From Halocynthiibacter styelae (GTDB taxonomy: Bacteria; Pseudomonadota; Alphaproteobacteria; Rhodobacterales; Rhodobacteraceae): a DNA stretch of 64,000 bases. The notes below the pieces were generated by a model that worked only from the letters and a program-made list of their open reading frames with translations, was not told the origin of the DNA and did not search any database. The DNA is taken from NCBI RefSeq assembly GCF_016123485.1, contig NZ_JADCKQ010000006.1, forward strand, positions 62,001 to 126,000, written 5' to 3'. The position numbers and the translations under genes were made by a program. Shown here one piece after another: positions 27,228-37,399 of the stretch. Numbering within the stretch: the first letter of the stretch is position 1; the number at the start of each line of letters is the position of its first letter.

Positions 27228-27646
27228 AGGGTCAGTTCCATATCGCGGTGATCAATTCCCGCATCATCATAGACCGGACCAAAGGCGGTGAAGCCCAAAG
27301 CCTCATAAAACGGGATTGCATGGCATTGAGACCCTAATACAGCGCTTTTCACACCATCTAAGGCGCGAAGATGTTCCACGCAGGCTTTGATCAGTGCGGC
27401 ACCTGCCCCAGCACCGCGCCCTTCTTTCAGAACGCAAACCCGCCCGATCTTGCCCGCGTCCCCTTTCAACAGAATGCGCGCACAGCCAATGGGCAGGCCT
27501 TCTTTTTCCGCCAGAAAATGCAGGGCCTCGTTGTCTTTGCCATCGACTTCTTCCGCCTCAGGCACCGCCTGTTCTTCGATAAACACTTTGCGGCGCAGCT
27601 GGTGGCAGGTGGCGATATCCATGGTCTGGCTGATGATCAGGCTCAT
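27224..27646 (-). CDS. GNAT-family acetyltransferase
   Basis: 140 residues. The GNAT core is present: a substrate-side helix ([23 protein letters not shown]), the strand and acetyl-CoA loop [19 protein letters not shown], and the terminal [24 protein letters not shown] block. The layout resembles ElaA-like members that act on unknown small amines. The ATG overlaps the dapE stop by 4 nt. Substrate not determined. Confidence 0.88.
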   Translation of the reverse strand: MSLIISQTMDIATCHQLRRKVFIEEQAVPEAEEVDGKDNEALHFLAEKEGLPIGCARILLKGDAGKIGRVCVLKEGRGAGAGAALIKACVEHLRALDGVKSAVLGSQCHAIPFYEALGFTAFGPVYDDAGIDHRDMELTL

Positions 27647-28794
27647 GCGAAATAATCCTTCAGAATACGGGAATAAATGCCCTTCAGCTGGGTGATTTGT
27701 TCGGCTTCCACCCGTTCATCCACCTGGTGCATGGTTTTGCCCACAAGACCAAATTCGACAACGGGGCAATGGGCACGCACAAAACGTGCATCCGACGTGC
27801 CACCAGATGTGGACAGCACCGGATCAACCCCGGTTTCATCCTTCACAGATTTTGCGACCAGATCAGACAGCGCACCGGGGGGCGTTATGAAAGATTCGCC
27901 GGTGACTTTGGTCTTCAATTCCAGTTCAACGCCTGTCTCTGCCTCGATCACTGCTTTCTCGCGTTCAAGCCAGGCAATGATCAACGCGGAAGTCTGCACA
28001 TCGGAAAAGCGAATATCAATCGCGCTGCGGCATTGTGCGGGGATCACGTTGCTGGCGTCATTCCCGGTTTCAATCGCAGTGACCACCAGCGTTGTCGGAT
28101 CAAAATGATCACTGCCCGCGTCAATCTGATGGGACGACAGGCGATCCACCAGACGCGCCATGGCCGGCAGCGGGTTCAGGGCGCGATGCGGATAGGCGGA
28201 ATGACCCTGCTTACCGCGCGCGGTGAAATGTGCCTTCAGCGATCCACGACGGCCGATCTTGATCATCTCGCCCATTTTATCCGGGCAGGTGGGTTCGCCG
28301 ACAAGGCAATCAGTCATGACTTCGCCCTGCGCGCCCATCCATTTCAGGATTTCCGTGGTGCCATGCAGCGCCGGGCCTTCTTCATCGCCAGTGATGGTGA
28401 TCACCACTGCACCATCGGGCGGTGTGTCCTGCACCAGATCAATCGCTGCCGCGACAAATGCTGCCACGCCGGATTTCATATCTGTCGCACCACGCCCCTG
28501 CATAATGCCATCGACAACTTCGCCGCTGAAGGGATCGAAGCTCCAGGCGTCTGCATCACCCACAGGCACAACATCGGTGTGGCCGTTAAAGCCGAAAGAC
28601 CGGTTTGCGCCCTTTGCACCCCAGCGGGCGAACAGGTTGCAGGTGCCTTCGACATCAATGCGCGTACATTCAAAGCCCGCCGCGTTGAGCATATCTTCAA
28701 GCAGCACCAGCGCGCCGCCTTCCACAGGCGTAACAGAGGGGCATTTGATCAGGTCGCCGGTCAGTTTAACGGGGTCAATCGGGGTATGGGCCAT
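27643..28794 (-). CDS. dapE: Succinyl-diaminopimelate desuccinylase
   Basis: Zinc-dependent M20 peptidase-fold enzyme that releases succinate from N-succinyl-L,L-diaminopimelate in lysine and cell-wall synthesis. 383 residues, normal length. Metal ligands are visible in [38 protein letters not shown] and the closing [10 protein letters not shown] region. It starts with ATG 28794 after AAGGAA. It starts the overlapping chain with GNAT, DUF2064 and rnr; dapD is 1.7 kb away on the same strand. Confidence 0.96.
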   Translation of the reverse strand: MAHTPIDPVKLTGDLIKCPSVTPVEGGALVLLEDMLNAAGFECTRIDVEGTCNLFARWGAKGANRSFGFNGHTDVVPVGDADAWSFDPFSGEVVDGIMQGRGATDMKSGVAAFVAAAIDLVQDTPPDGAVVITITGDEEGPALHGTTEILKWMGAQGEVMTDCLVGEPTCPDKMGEMIKIGRRGSLKAHFTARGKQGHSAYPHRALNPLPAMARLVDRLSSHQIDAGSDHFDPTTLVVTAIETGNDASNVIPAQCRSAIDIRFSDVQTSALIIAWLEREKAVIEAETGVELELKTKVTGESFITPPGALSDLVAKSVKDETGVDPVLSTSGGTSDARFVRAHCPVVEFGLVGKTMHQVDERVEAEQITQLKGIYSRILKDYFA

Positions 28795-28813
28795 GTGATT
28801 TCCTTACAGAAAC

Positions 28814-29164
28814 TTAATGCGCGGGCTTGCCGTCAAAGAATGGGGTCATCTGGGCGACAATGACGGAATTTTCATCCAGCGCGCGCTGCATCAGTTCGCG
28901 TTCGTCTTCGCCAATCTCATGGCCTTGCTCAATCCGTTCATCCAGTGTGCCGTATCCCGTCACATCCAGCGGCGCCATATCCGCCTGTTTCAGGATCGCC
29001 ACGGTTTCGCGTACGGCTTCGGCTTCATCCACGCCAGAAGCATAACACATCAGTGCTGCGCCGTCCGCGCCATCGGGCAGACCGTCACCGTCTTTACGAC
29101 CAACTTCGACCAACAGCGTATAGACCTGCTGCGGCTTCTTTTCTTTTTTCTCTTTAGTGCTCAT
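28814..29164 (-). CDS. Small conserved-looking acidic protein
   Basis: 116 residues from ATG 29164, preceded by AGGCG; the in-frame region upstream has no family resemblance. The start is Lys-rich (MSTKEKKEKKPQQ), then an alpha/beta stretch with VYTLLVEVGRKDGDGLPDGADG and a helical acidic tail (IEQGHEIGEDERELMQRAL). It lies 19 bp before dapE and may be part of that transcript. I do not recognise a family. Confidence 0.7.
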   Translation of the reverse strand: MSTKEKKEKKPQQVYTLLVEVGRKDGDGLPDGADGAALMCYASGVDEAEAVRETVAILKQADMAPLDVTGYGTLDERIEQGHEIGEDERELMQRALDENSVIVAQMTPFFDGKPAH

Positions 29165-29309
29165 CGCCTGCCCTTTCTGCGATGCTGGGAATATCACATT
29201 CGCTATGCCTGGTTTCGGCAAAAATATCCAGTCTCAGGTCAATCTTTCCTTTACATTCCTGCGTTTCGGAACTTTTAGTAACCTCACCATTTTCGCAGGA
29301 TAGAACACA

Positions 29310-30413
29310 ATGAGGCAACAATCCTCAACCTTGTCCTTCCTGATCCGGAAACTGGTTCTGATTTTTTTGTTATGTGTAAACTTTCCTGCTCAGGCTCAGA
29401 ACCCGGACAGTCAGATCAGTTCTGACGGAACATTGCGCTTCGCCACGGTGGAGCGCCCACCCTTTGCTATGCATACAGGGACAGAACCCGCAGGCTTTTC
29501 AATAGACCTGATGCGTGAAATCGCAACTGAGATGAAGTTGCGTGTTGAGTTTCACCCCTATGGCAGCTTCAGTGAAATGTTCGAAGCCGTTCAGAGCGGC
29601 GCGGCGGACGGGGCCGTTGCCAATATCTCAATCACGTCCGCGCGCGAACAGATCCTGGATTTCTCACAGCCCATTATCGCTTCGGGCCTTCAGGTTATGC
29701 TGCATGATGATAACCCCGGCAGCCCTGTTTTTGAGGCCATCTTCAACCTTGATATTCTCTTCGCAATACTTGCCGCGTTCGGCCTGCTGGCGCTTGGCGG
29801 CCTGGTCATGTGGTATTTTGAACGTAAAAGTCAGCCTTACTTTGATCGCCCGATGGCAGATGCTTTCTTTCCGTCGTTCTGGTGGGCTCTGAACCTGGTT
29901 GTAAACGGGGGCTTTGAAGAACGGGTGCCGCAATCCCGGCCGGGGCGCGTGTTTTCCGTCATTCTCGTTATTTCGTCTCTGTTCATCGTCTCAGTATTTG
30001 TCGCGAAGATTACTGCTGCGATTACGCTTGGCGCAATCACAGAAGAGATCAACTCACTGTCTGATATCGAAGAACACCGCGTTGCAACCACCGAAGGTTC
30101 AACCGCATCCGATTTTCTGACCACGCGTGAAATCCAGCATTTCACAACGAAAGACTACACCACTCTTATCACCGGGTTTGAAAACCGTGAATTTGACGCC
30201 ATCTTCTTCGATCAGCCGATGCTGTCCTGGTATGTACGAAATCAGCCCCCCGGCAAAGTACGCCTGCTGGACCGGGTCTTTCATCCGGAAAATTACGGCA
30301 TCGCCCTTAGTCAAAACAGCCCGCTGCGTGAATCTGTCAACCGCGCCCTGCTGACCATCCGGGAAAACGGGCGGTATGACGCCATTTACACGAAATGGTT
30401 TGGCGTTCGTTAA
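29310..30413 (+). CDS. Ionotropic glutamate receptor-like channel, exported ligand-binding domain
   Basis: 367 residues with the S1-M1-P-M3-S2 order of a prokaryotic ionotropic glutamate receptor. A signal peptide (residues 1-29) is followed by the first half of a periplasmic amino-acid-binding fold (about residues 40-140, LRFATVERPPFAMHTG). Then come a membrane helix (about 147-170), a re-entrant hydrophobic segment (ADAFFPSFWWALNLVVNGG, 183-201), another helix (about 213-236, ending VAKITAAITL), and the second half of the binding fold (245-367). Potassium-type TVGYGD is absent, so ion selectivity is unknown. A plain binding protein would lack these helices. Confidence 0.88.
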   Translation: MRQQSSTLSFLIRKLVLIFLLCVNFPAQAQNPDSQISSDGTLRFATVERPPFAMHTGTEPAGFSIDLMREIATEMKLRVEFHPYGSFSEMFEAVQSGAADGAVANISITSAREQILDFSQPIIASGLQVMLHDDNPGSPVFEAIFNLDILFAILAAFGLLALGGLVMWYFERKSQPYFDRPMADAFFPSFWWALNLVVNGGFEERVPQSRPGRVFSVILVISSLFIVSVFVAKITAAITLGAITEEINSLSDIEEHRVATTEGSTASDFLTTREIQHFTTKDYTTLITGFENREFDAIFFDQPMLSWYVRNQPPGKVRLLDRVFHPENYGIALSQNSPLRESVNRALLTIRENGRYDAIYTKWFGVR

Positions 30414-30416
30414 GAT

Positions 30417-30454
30417 AAAAAACCGCCAGATGATCATCACCCGGCGGTTTTAAA
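30417..30454. terminator. Bidirectional terminator between the receptor-like gene and dapD
   Basis: AAAACCGCC and GGCGGTTTT are perfect complements around a 15-nt loop, with A/T runs on both flanks, so it can act for both converging genes. Confidence 0.85.
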
Positions 30455-30474
30455 TTCAACTTTTGATCTGTGGA

Positions 30475-31302
30475 TCAGTCGCGCAGCAGATCGTTGATAG
30501 ATGTCTTAGAACGGGTCTGCGCATCCACGCGCTTTACAATGACAGCGCAGTAGAGGTTCACACCGTTTTTGCTTGGCATGGAACCCGCAACAACCACGGA
30601 TCCGGATGGTACTTCGCCATACATGACTTTGCCGGTTTCACGATCCACGATCTTGGTGGACTGGCCGATAAACACGCCCATGCCCAGAACGGACCCTTCG
30701 CGCACGATGCAGCCTTCGACAACTTCGGAACGCGCACCGATGAAACAGTTGTCTTCAATAATGGTCGGGCCAGCCTGCATGGGTTCAAGAACGCCACCAA
30801 TACCAACGCCACCGGACAGGTGCACGTTTTTGCCGATCTGCGCGCAGGAGCCAACAGTCGCCCAGGTGTCAACCATCGTGCCTTCACCCACATAAGCACC
30901 GATGTTCACGAAAGACGGCATCAGAACCGCGCCAGGGGCAACAAAAGCAGACTTACGCACAACACAGTTTGGAACAGCACGGAAACCCGCTTCTTTCCAT
31001 TCCGCATCGCCCCAGCCTTTGAACTTGCTGTCCACCTTATCCCACCAGCCTGCACCCTGTGGGCCGCCTTCGTGCTGTTCCATATCTCTGATGCGGAAGC
31101 CCAGAAGAACCGCTTTCTTCGCCCATTGGTTCACATGCCAGTTGCCGTCTTCACGTGGTTCGGCAACGCGCAACTTGCCACTGTCGAGCGCGTTCAGCGT
31201 GTCTTCGATCGCATCGCGCATTTCACCAGTGGTGGCAGAATTGATGGAATCGCGCGCGTCCCACGCGGCCTCGATGGCAGTTTCAAGCTGTGCATTAGAC
31301 AT
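30475..31302 (-). CDS. dapD: Tetrahydrodipicolinate N-succinyltransferase
   Basis: Adds succinyl to tetrahydrodipicolinate in the lysine/diaminopimelate route. 275 residues from ATG 31302, the usual length; the 34 in-frame codons upstream lack resemblance. The N-terminal helical part ([21 protein letters not shown]) precedes a left-handed beta-helix of hexapeptide repeats ([19 protein letters not shown]) and the succinyl-CoA site region ([15 protein letters not shown]). Convergent with the receptor-like gene. Confidence 0.96.
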   Translation of the reverse strand: MSNAQLETAIEAAWDARDSINSATTGEMRDAIEDTLNALDSGKLRVAEPREDGNWHVNQWAKKAVLLGFRIRDMEQHEGGPQGAGWWDKVDSKFKGWGDAEWKEAGFRAVPNCVVRKSAFVAPGAVLMPSFVNIGAYVGEGTMVDTWATVGSCAQIGKNVHLSGGVGIGGVLEPMQAGPTIIEDNCFIGARSEVVEGCIVREGSVLGMGVFIGQSTKIVDRETGKVMYGEVPSGSVVVAGSMPSKNGVNLYCAVIVKRVDAQTRSKTSINDLLRD

Positions 31303-31489
31303 GGTTTCAGGCTCCCGGAAGATACAAAGTTGGCGCTTCTTACCCGAAGATACCCCCTGCGTCATCCTCAGTTTACGACGCCAGCGAAAACAGGCGCGTC
31401 GCAATGTGTTGAAAACAGGTGACTGGTATTCGATCGGATCTGGCTGTAGCTGTTAAAACAAACAAATTTCACGCAAGGAAACGCGATTT

Positions 31490-32335
31490 ATGAGTGATAA
31501 GAACCCAAAGCACCCGATGCGCCACGCCCATCAGGATGTGGAAAAAGCAAAAGACATTCCGGATACGCCGCAAACCCGTGCGCCCGCTTATCGCCTGGCC
31601 TTTTCCGACGAAGATTTCATGTGTCAGCCGGCCCTGCGCCCGGTGCGCCTGCAGCTGGAGCTATTGAAAACCGAAATGGCCATGGAAGAACATGGCATTG
31701 AAAGCACCATCGTGATGTTTGGCGGCGCACGTATTCCAGAACCCGCGAAAAAAGACACAGCTCGCACCCAGACGCTTGCCGATCTGTCAGCCTTCTATGA
31801 CGAAGCCCGTGAATTTGCCCGCCTGATGACCCTGCGCAGCATGGAAAGCAACGGGCGCGAAGATGTGGTTGTCACCGGTGGTGGCCCTGGCGTTATGGAA
31901 GCGGGCAACCGGGGCGCTGTCGATGCTGGTGGTGCATCCATCGGGTTGAACATCGTTCTGCCGCACGAACAGGCACCAAATGAATATGTGACGCCGGAGC
32001 TGTGCTTCAACTTCCACTATTTCGCGATCCGCAAGATGCATTTCCTGATGCGTGCGAAAGCGGTTTGCGTCTTCCCGGGTGGTTTTGGCACGCTGGATGA
32101 GTTGTTCGAAGCCCTGACCCTGATCCAGACCGGCCGTATGGATCGCGTTCCCTTCCTGCTGTTTGGTAAGGACTTCTGGGAAAAGATCATCAACTGGGAT
32201 GCCTTGTCAGACGCCGGTACAATCGCCGCCGAAGATCTGGACCTGTTCCAGTTCGTTGACAGCGCACAGGAAGCGATTGATGCAATTGACGCCTGGGGCG
32301 AAAACCACGCACGCGACGCGCTGCCTGGTCGTTAA
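31490..32335 (+). CDS. LOG-family (TIGR00730-type) nucleotide phosphoribohydrolase-like protein
   Basis: 281 residues. The LOG motif PGGFGTLDELFEALTLIQTG and the GGGPGVMEAGNRGA loop mark the Rossmann-fold LOG family, which removes ribose 5-phosphate from cytokinin or purine nucleotides. This member is longer than LonelyGuy proteins and has a charged N-terminal extension of about 40 residues. It is similar to proteins labelled lysine decarboxylase by older annotation, though the family is not one. Ends overlap the next gene's stop by 4 nt on the opposite strand. Confidence 0.88.
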   Translation: MSDKNPKHPMRHAHQDVEKAKDIPDTPQTRAPAYRLAFSDEDFMCQPALRPVRLQLELLKTEMAMEEHGIESTIVMFGGARIPEPAKKDTARTQTLADLSAFYDEAREFARLMTLRSMESNGREDVVVTGGGPGVMEAGNRGAVDAGGASIGLNIVLPHEQAPNEYVTPELCFNFHYFAIRKMHFLMRAKAVCVFPGGFGTLDELFEALTLIQTGRMDRVPFLLFGKDFWEKIINWDALSDAGTIAAEDLDLFQFVDSAQEAIDAIDAWGENHARDALPGR

Positions 32336-33429
32336 GACCAGCCGTCACAACGGTCCCAGATTTCACCGTTTGTGACATGGAACCGGCCATAACCACCTGC
32401 CGATGTCAGGCAGGCATGGCCGGGCAGAATACGGACCTGGCTGCCGATGGGCAGCCGGGCGAAATCATCGGCGTTGTTCACATGCACCGTGCCATGTTCC
32501 TGATGCACACCATCAATCCGCAGGTTCAGAGGGGCAAGACTGTGTGGGTCACACAGCAGCCCATACCCCGCATCCGGCATGTGGTTTTGCGTACCGATAT
32601 CTTTTGACATAGCCAGCGCACCTGCATCCACCGTCAGCACACCAGCTTTGCGATTGTGCCCAACAACCGTTGCCAGCACAGTGATCGCCAGATCATCCAG
32701 GCTGCACATATTGCGCCCCACCTGGCACAGATCCCAGACCATATAGATCCCTGCGCGCACCTCAGTGATGCCTTCAAGGCTATTGGTATGCAGCACTGTC
32801 GGCGTGGAGCCTATCGAAACAACCTCAACCATGATCCCAGCCGCCTGGACCTGTTCGGCAGCACGCACAGCGGCGCGCACCTCATCCTCAGCGATCTGCT
32901 GCACGCGGGTGATCTGATCGGTGGAATAGGAATGGCCTGCGTGGCTCATGATGCCTTTAAAGTTTGGGCCGAGAATCTGCGCGATTTCGAGGATCGCGCC
33001 ATCGTCACAATCAATCCCGCCGCGATGCTCACCGCAGTCAACTTCGACCAGAACCGGACAGGACAACCCGCGATCGACAATCGCCCGGGCCATATCAACG
33101 GAATCGACCGACAGAACAATTGTCTTTCCGGTTTCTTCCTGAATGCGCTCGACACGGGCGAATTTATTGGGCGTAATGCCAACCGCATACAGAATGTCGT
33201 CAAACCCGGCGCGCGCGAAATATTCGGCTTCCTGCAGGGTTGAAACAGTGACCGTACCCATCCGGCCGCCCGTGGCGATCTTGGCAACTTCGGCAGATTT
33301 TGCAGTCTTCAGATGCGGGCGCAGAGTCACGCCCATATCCGCGCAACGTGCAATCATTTTCGTCGTGTTAGATGTCAGCCTGTCAATATCAAGGATCAGG
33401 GCAGGTGTCTCTAACGTGGCGAAATTCAT
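32332..33429 (-). CDS. PLP enzyme of the alanine racemase-fold DSD1/D-threonine aldolase type
   Basis: 365 residues. The N-terminal Ala-racemase-like barrel has the PLP Lys in RPHLKTAKSAEV (about residue 41). The C-terminal domain has the zinc-site pair in PGHACLTSAGG, typical of D-serine dehydratase (DSD1) and D-threonine aldolase. So it probably acts on a D-beta-hydroxy amino acid; which one cannot be told. It follows rlmN by only 3 bp, suggesting cotranscription. Confidence 0.87.
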   Translation of the reverse strand: MNFATLETPALILDIDRLTSNTTKMIARCADMGVTLRPHLKTAKSAEVAKIATGGRMGTVTVSTLQEAEYFARAGFDDILYAVGITPNKFARVERIQEETGKTIVLSVDSVDMARAIVDRGLSCPVLVEVDCGEHRGGIDCDDGAILEIAQILGPNFKGIMSHAGHSYSTDQITRVQQIAEDEVRAAVRAAEQVQAAGIMVEVVSIGSTPTVLHTNSLEGITEVRAGIYMVWDLCQVGRNMCSLDDLAITVLATVVGHNRKAGVLTVDAGALAMSKDIGTQNHMPDAGYGLLCDPHSLAPLNLRIDGVHQEHGTVHVNNADDFARLPIGSQVRILPGHACLTSAGGYGRFHVTNGEIWDRCDGWS

Positions 33430-33432
33430 GAT

Positions 33433-34647
33433 TTATCCCTTCAGGCCAGTTTCCGCCGCGATTTGTTTACGGCTTTTGCGGGCACGTTCTGTTTCTGATT
33501 TCAGCTGCCCACAGGCCGCCATGATATCTTCCCCACGCGGCTTGCGCACGGGCGAAGCATAACCAGCCTGATAGATGATCTCAGAGAAGGCGCGGATGCG
33601 GTTGTTTGAAGACCGCTCATAAGGCGAACCGGGCCATTCATTAAACGGGATCAGGTTCACTTTGGCGGGGATCCCTTTGATCAGTTCCACCAGACGGTGC
33701 GCATCTTCATCCGTATCATTCACGCCCTTCAGCATGACATATTCAAAGGTAATGCGTTCGGAATTCGACGCTTTGGGATAGCTGCGCAGCGCCTCAACCA
33801 GTTTTTCCAGCGGCCAGCGTTTGTTGATCGGCACCAGAACATCACGGACTTCATCTGTCGTCGCGTGGAAGGAAATCGCCAGCAGGCAGCCGATTTCTTC
33901 AGCCGTGCGCGCCATTTCAGGCACGACGCCGGATGTGGACAGGGTGATGCGACGGCGTGACAGGGAAATACCTTCGGGATCCATCGCGATCTTCATCGCG
34001 TCACGCACGTTTTCAAAGTTATACAGCGGCTCGCCCATACCCATCAGAACGATGTTCGACAGCTTGCGTTTCGCTTCGTCATTCGGGTTGCGGCCAGGTT
34101 CGGGCCATTCATCCAGATCATCGCGTGCCACCATCACCTGACCGATGATTTCACCGGCAGACAGGTTACGCACCAGTTTCTGGGTACCCGTGTGACAGAA
34201 GGTACAGGTCAGCGTGCAGCCGACTTGCGAAGAAATACACAGGGTGCCGCGATCTGTTTCGGGGATATAGACGATCTCTACTTCATGCCCGCCCGCGATG
34301 CGCACCAGATATTTGCGTGTACCGTCTTCCGATACCTGACGGGTGATCACTTCCGGTACGCGGACTTCGAACTTTTCAGCCAGCATCGCGCGGAAAGGTT
34401 TCGCCAGATTGGTCATATCATCAAAGGACCGCACGCCTTTCTGATAGATCCACTGCCAGATCTGCCCCGTGCGCATCTTTGCCTGTTTTTCAGGTGTGCC
34501 CGCTTCGATCAGCGCGGTCCGCATCGCGTCACGGGTCAGCCCGACCAGATTGATCAGGTCAGATGGCGCCTCTTTGCGCGGCACGGTCAGCATATCAGGT
34601 GTAACAGCTTTCGCTGCTGCGGGGGCGGCTGGTTTATTGTCAGACAT
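33433..34647 (-). CDS. rlmN: Dual-specificity 23S rRNA/tRNA adenine-C2 methyltransferase
   Basis: Radical-SAM enzyme that methylates A2503 of 23S rRNA and A37 of tRNAs. 404 residues from ATG 34647 (preceded by GGAG; a GTG one codon earlier is less likely). The iron-sulfur triad is [13 protein letters not shown], after [19 protein letters not shown] motif follows SNIVLM, and catalytic Cys lies in the C-terminal region (AACGQLKSE). It sits 3 bp upstream of the DSD1-type gene. Confidence 0.97.
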   Translation of the reverse strand: MSDNKPAAPAAAKAVTPDMLTVPRKEAPSDLINLVGLTRDAMRTALIEAGTPEKQAKMRTGQIWQWIYQKGVRSFDDMTNLAKPFRAMLAEKFEVRVPEVITRQVSEDGTRKYLVRIAGGHEVEIVYIPETDRGTLCISSQVGCTLTCTFCHTGTQKLVRNLSAGEIIGQVMVARDDLDEWPEPGRNPNDEAKRKLSNIVLMGMGEPLYNFENVRDAMKIAMDPEGISLSRRRITLSTSGVVPEMARTAEEIGCLLAISFHATTDEVRDVLVPINKRWPLEKLVEALRSYPKASNSERITFEYVMLKGVNDTDEDAHRLVELIKGIPAKVNLIPFNEWPGSPYERSSNNRIRAFSEIIYQAGYASPVRKPRGEDIMAACGQLKSETERARKSRKQIAAETGLKG

Positions 34648-34683
34648 CACTGGCTCCGATGAAACAAGGATGCCTCATAACGC

Positions 34684-34713
34684 AAAAAAGGGGCAATGGA
34701 AACATGCCCCTTT
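34684..34713 (-). terminator. Rho-independent terminator for the IalB-type gene
   Basis: On the minus strand AAAGGGGCA and TGCCCCTTT pair around a short loop and are followed by a T-run. It lies 20 bp past the stop. Confidence 0.85.
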
Positions 34714-34733
34714 CAATTCCGATCGCCGTGAAA

Positions 34734-35273
34734 TCAACCGCCGCAGCGTGTTTCGGCTTCTTCAACTGCTGCGGTGAAGCCCAGCAGAGAGAATGTATCT
34801 TTGGTAATGGTGCCACGGCCAGAGCGTGCTGTCAGAAGGGCCGATGCGCCGCGCTTCATTGCAGTGATGATCCGGGCGTCATCCCCCGGGCTTGCGGCCC
34901 AGGCGTTTTCGCCGGTTGTGAACAACTCGAACGTATTGCCGCTGATATCCAGCTGCACGGTAGATCCGCTGGCAAAAGGATAACCACCGGTGAAAGACAC
35001 CTGACCAGCAACGCTGGAAGATGGGTTCCAGGTGACAAACATCAGGATCTGACCACGACGCACGGCTTTCGGGCGACCATCGGAATCGGTGTTCACAGTT
35101 TCTTTCGGGCCGGAAACCGCCCAACACTGTGTCGGATCGTCGTCAACAAAGACGCTCCAGTCCGTTTGCGCGGCCACGCGATTGTCAGTGGTTTCCTGGG
35201 CATAAGCGCCCGTCACAACACATGCTGCCAGTGATGCAGCGCCAATAAACCCGCGAAAAACAGAAGATTTCAT
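34734..35273 (-). CDS. IalB-like exported protein
   Basis: 179 residues. A signal peptide (FIGAASLAACVVTGAYA) is followed by a domain of the invasion-associated locus B family: TDWSVFVDDDPTQCWAVSG, YPFASGSTVQLDISGNTFELFTTGENAWA and a C-terminal SRCGG-type Cys that probably pairs with an early Cys. IalB-like proteins are common in marine alphaproteobacteria without any link to invasion, so a general envelope or stress role is more likely. It ends in a terminator. Confidence 0.85.
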   Translation of the reverse strand: MKSSVFRGFIGAASLAACVVTGAYAQETTDNRVAAQTDWSVFVDDDPTQCWAVSGPKETVNTDSDGRPKAVRRGQILMFVTWNPSSSVAGQVSFTGGYPFASGSTVQLDISGNTFELFTTGENAWAASPGDDARIITAMKRGASALLTARSGRGTITKDTFSLLGFTAAVEEAETRCGG

Positions 35274-35446
35274 GTTGAAACAGCCTCCAGCTGTGTTGCC
35301 TCTTTGATGTCAGCGACCCGTTATTTCCGGATCTGCGCATCTCATTTACCCGATAGCTTTACACTAATCAAAAAATGCAGTTGTTTGAAACCCCAATTTC
35401 CGCCGGTCCTGGCGAAAAACTGCGCAGCTTTACCCGGAGACAACCA

Positions 35447-36442
35447 ATGACAGCACCTGAAATTCTGACAGAGATCTGGCGTGGCGACATTCTTGAATCT
35501 GTTCACACCGGCCATGCGGTGATTTGTGACCACAAAGGCGATATTGTAGAAGCCTGGGGCAACCCCGATCACATCACCTACCCCCGATCATCCTGTAAAA
35601 TGATTCAGGCCCTACCCCTGATCGAAAGCGGTGCTGCGGATGCTTATGGTCTGAATAGCGAACACCTGGCCCTGGCCTGTGCATCACATCAGGGGGCCGC
35701 TATCCATACAGATCGGGTTTCTAAATGGCTGTCTGGTCTTGATCTGGGCGAAAGCGATCTGCGCTGCGGCGCGCAGGAACCAGCCGACATTCCGGCGCGC
35801 AATGCCCTGGTGAAAACCGATGATTCGCCCTGTCAGTACCACAACAACTGTTCCGGCAAACATTCAGGTTTTCTGACCTGGAACAAACATATGGGGCATG
35901 GCGCAGATTATCACGATCCATCCCACCCCCTTCAGGTCGCGATTAAGGAAGCTTTCGAAGATGTGACCGATGAAAACACGCCGGGTTATGGCATTGATGG
36001 CTGTTCCGCCCCGAACTTCGCAACCTCTGTTGCGGGGCTTGCGCGTTCTATGGCGTTCTTCGCTGGTGCTTCAGAAGATGGATCGGCGCGGGAAAAAGCG
36101 GCTTTGCGCCTGCACCGTGCGATGGCGACACACCCGGAACTGGTCGCAGGTGAAACCCGCGCTTGTACCGAACTTATGCGTGCCATGGATCATAAAGTAG
36201 CCATCAAAACCGGGGCGGACGGTGTTTTCACCGCGATTATTCCTGAGAAAAAACTGGGCGTGGCCCTGAAGATTTCTGACGGGGCGACACGGGCGTCGGA
36301 ATGCACGATTGCCGCGATCCTTGTGAAACTGGGCGTGCTGGACCCGGCCCACCCGGCAACACAGAAACGCCTGAACGCGCCAATCCTGAACTGGAACAAG
36401 GTCAACTGCGGCACAATCAAAGCGGTAGATTCCCTGAAATAG
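35447..36442 (+). CDS. L-asparaginase of the Rhizobium etli (ReAV-like) class
   Basis: 331 residues from ATG 35447 (GGAGA site); a 24-codon in-frame extension lacks resemblance. This class uses a Ser-Lys pair, visible as S-S-C-K in YPRSSCKMIQALPLIE, and Cys/Lys/Cys residues that bind zinc, visible in NNCSGKHSGF and GIDGCSAPNF. It hydrolyses asparagine to aspartate and ammonia. It is unrelated in fold to type I/II E. coli enzymes. It converges on serB, 6 bp away. Confidence 0.9.
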   Translation: MTAPEILTEIWRGDILESVHTGHAVICDHKGDIVEAWGNPDHITYPRSSCKMIQALPLIESGAADAYGLNSEHLALACASHQGAAIHTDRVSKWLSGLDLGESDLRCGAQEPADIPARNALVKTDDSPCQYHNNCSGKHSGFLTWNKHMGHGADYHDPSHPLQVAIKEAFEDVTDENTPGYGIDGCSAPNFATSVAGLARSMAFFAGASEDGSAREKAALRLHRAMATHPELVAGETRACTELMRAMDHKVAIKTGADGVFTAIIPEKKLGVALKISDGATRASECTIAAILVKLGVLDPAHPATQKRLNAPILNWNKVNCGTIKAVDSLK

Positions 36443-36448
36443 GGTCTT

Positions 36449-37318
36449 TTATTCGGTAAAATCAGATTTCTGATAGCCCTGAAGATACAGTAGGGCTGTC
36501 AGATCCCCGTGGTTGATGCGCACGTCGCATTCCGCCTGCACAGACGGTTTCGCATGGGCGGCAACACCGGTGCCCGCCAGATGCAACATTCCCAAGTCAT
36601 TTGCACCATCCCCAACCGCAATCACATCAGCAGGCGCCAGGCCCAGACGTGCGGTGATTTCGTTCACAGCAGTGATCTTTGCCTCGCGCCCCAGGATCGG
36701 CATTCCGACCGCACCGGTCAATGCGCCATCCGCATGCAACAGCGTATTTGCACGGTTTTCATCAAAGCCCAGCTCCCCCGCCACATGCGCTGTGAAATCG
36801 GTAAACCCACCAGAAACCAGCGCCGCATAACCACCGTTCGCCTTCATCGTTTGCACAAGCGCCCATCCGCCTGGAACAAGCGTGATACGATTGGCCAAAA
36901 CAGTGTCTATTACGGCGATTTTCAACCCTCTCAGCAAAGCAACACGTTCTTTCAACGCATCTTCAAAATCAATCTCGCCATTCATCGCGCGGGCTGTGAT
37001 TTCCACAACCTGATCACCGATCCCAGCCTCGGCAGCCAGTTCATCAATGCATTCCTGCGCGATCATTGTGCTGTCCATATCCGCGACCAGCACAGATTTT
37101 TTCCGGCCCTCCGTTGGCTGCACAACCAGATCAACGGACAGTTTCTGAAGTTCTTCCCAGACGTCCCAGCGATTGTCCGGCATGGCGGGAATATCAAATT
37201 CCGCCGCCTCTGCCGCAGACAACCAGCGCAGCTCAGATCCGCCCCAGGCGCTTTGAATGCTGCCCGCCAATACGGGATCCAGCATTCCGGGTTTTGCGAT
37301 CATTGTGGCTGTGAACAT
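36449..37318 (-). CDS. serB: Phosphoserine phosphatase
   Basis: HAD-fold enzyme for the last step of serine synthesis. 289 residues from ATG 37318 (AGGTG just upstream). An N-terminal regulatory-like half precedes the HAD core: nucleophile Asp in VLVADMDSTMI, ALVSGGFTDFTAHVA, and metal-binding GDGANDLGML. It diverges from serC with 132 bp between, keeping the pathway genes together. The 50 in-frame codons upstream of 37318 do not belong to the domain. Confidence 0.96.
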   Translation of the reverse strand: MFTATMIAKPGMLDPVLAGSIQSAWGGSELRWLSAAEAAEFDIPAMPDNRWDVWEELQKLSVDLVVQPTEGRKKSVLVADMDSTMIAQECIDELAAEAGIGDQVVEITARAMNGEIDFEDALKERVALLRGLKIAVIDTVLANRITLVPGGWALVQTMKANGGYAALVSGGFTDFTAHVAGELGFDENRANTLLHADGALTGAVGMPILGREAKITAVNEITARLGLAPADVIAVGDGANDLGMLHLAGTGVAAHAKPSVQAECDVRINHGDLTALLYLQGYQKSDFTE

Positions 37319-37399
37319 GGGGCACCTGTCGTATCTGTCATCTGTTTGGCCGCATAACGACAATTTTTTGCTTGCGCCAGAAAAAAACGCTGCTATGCC

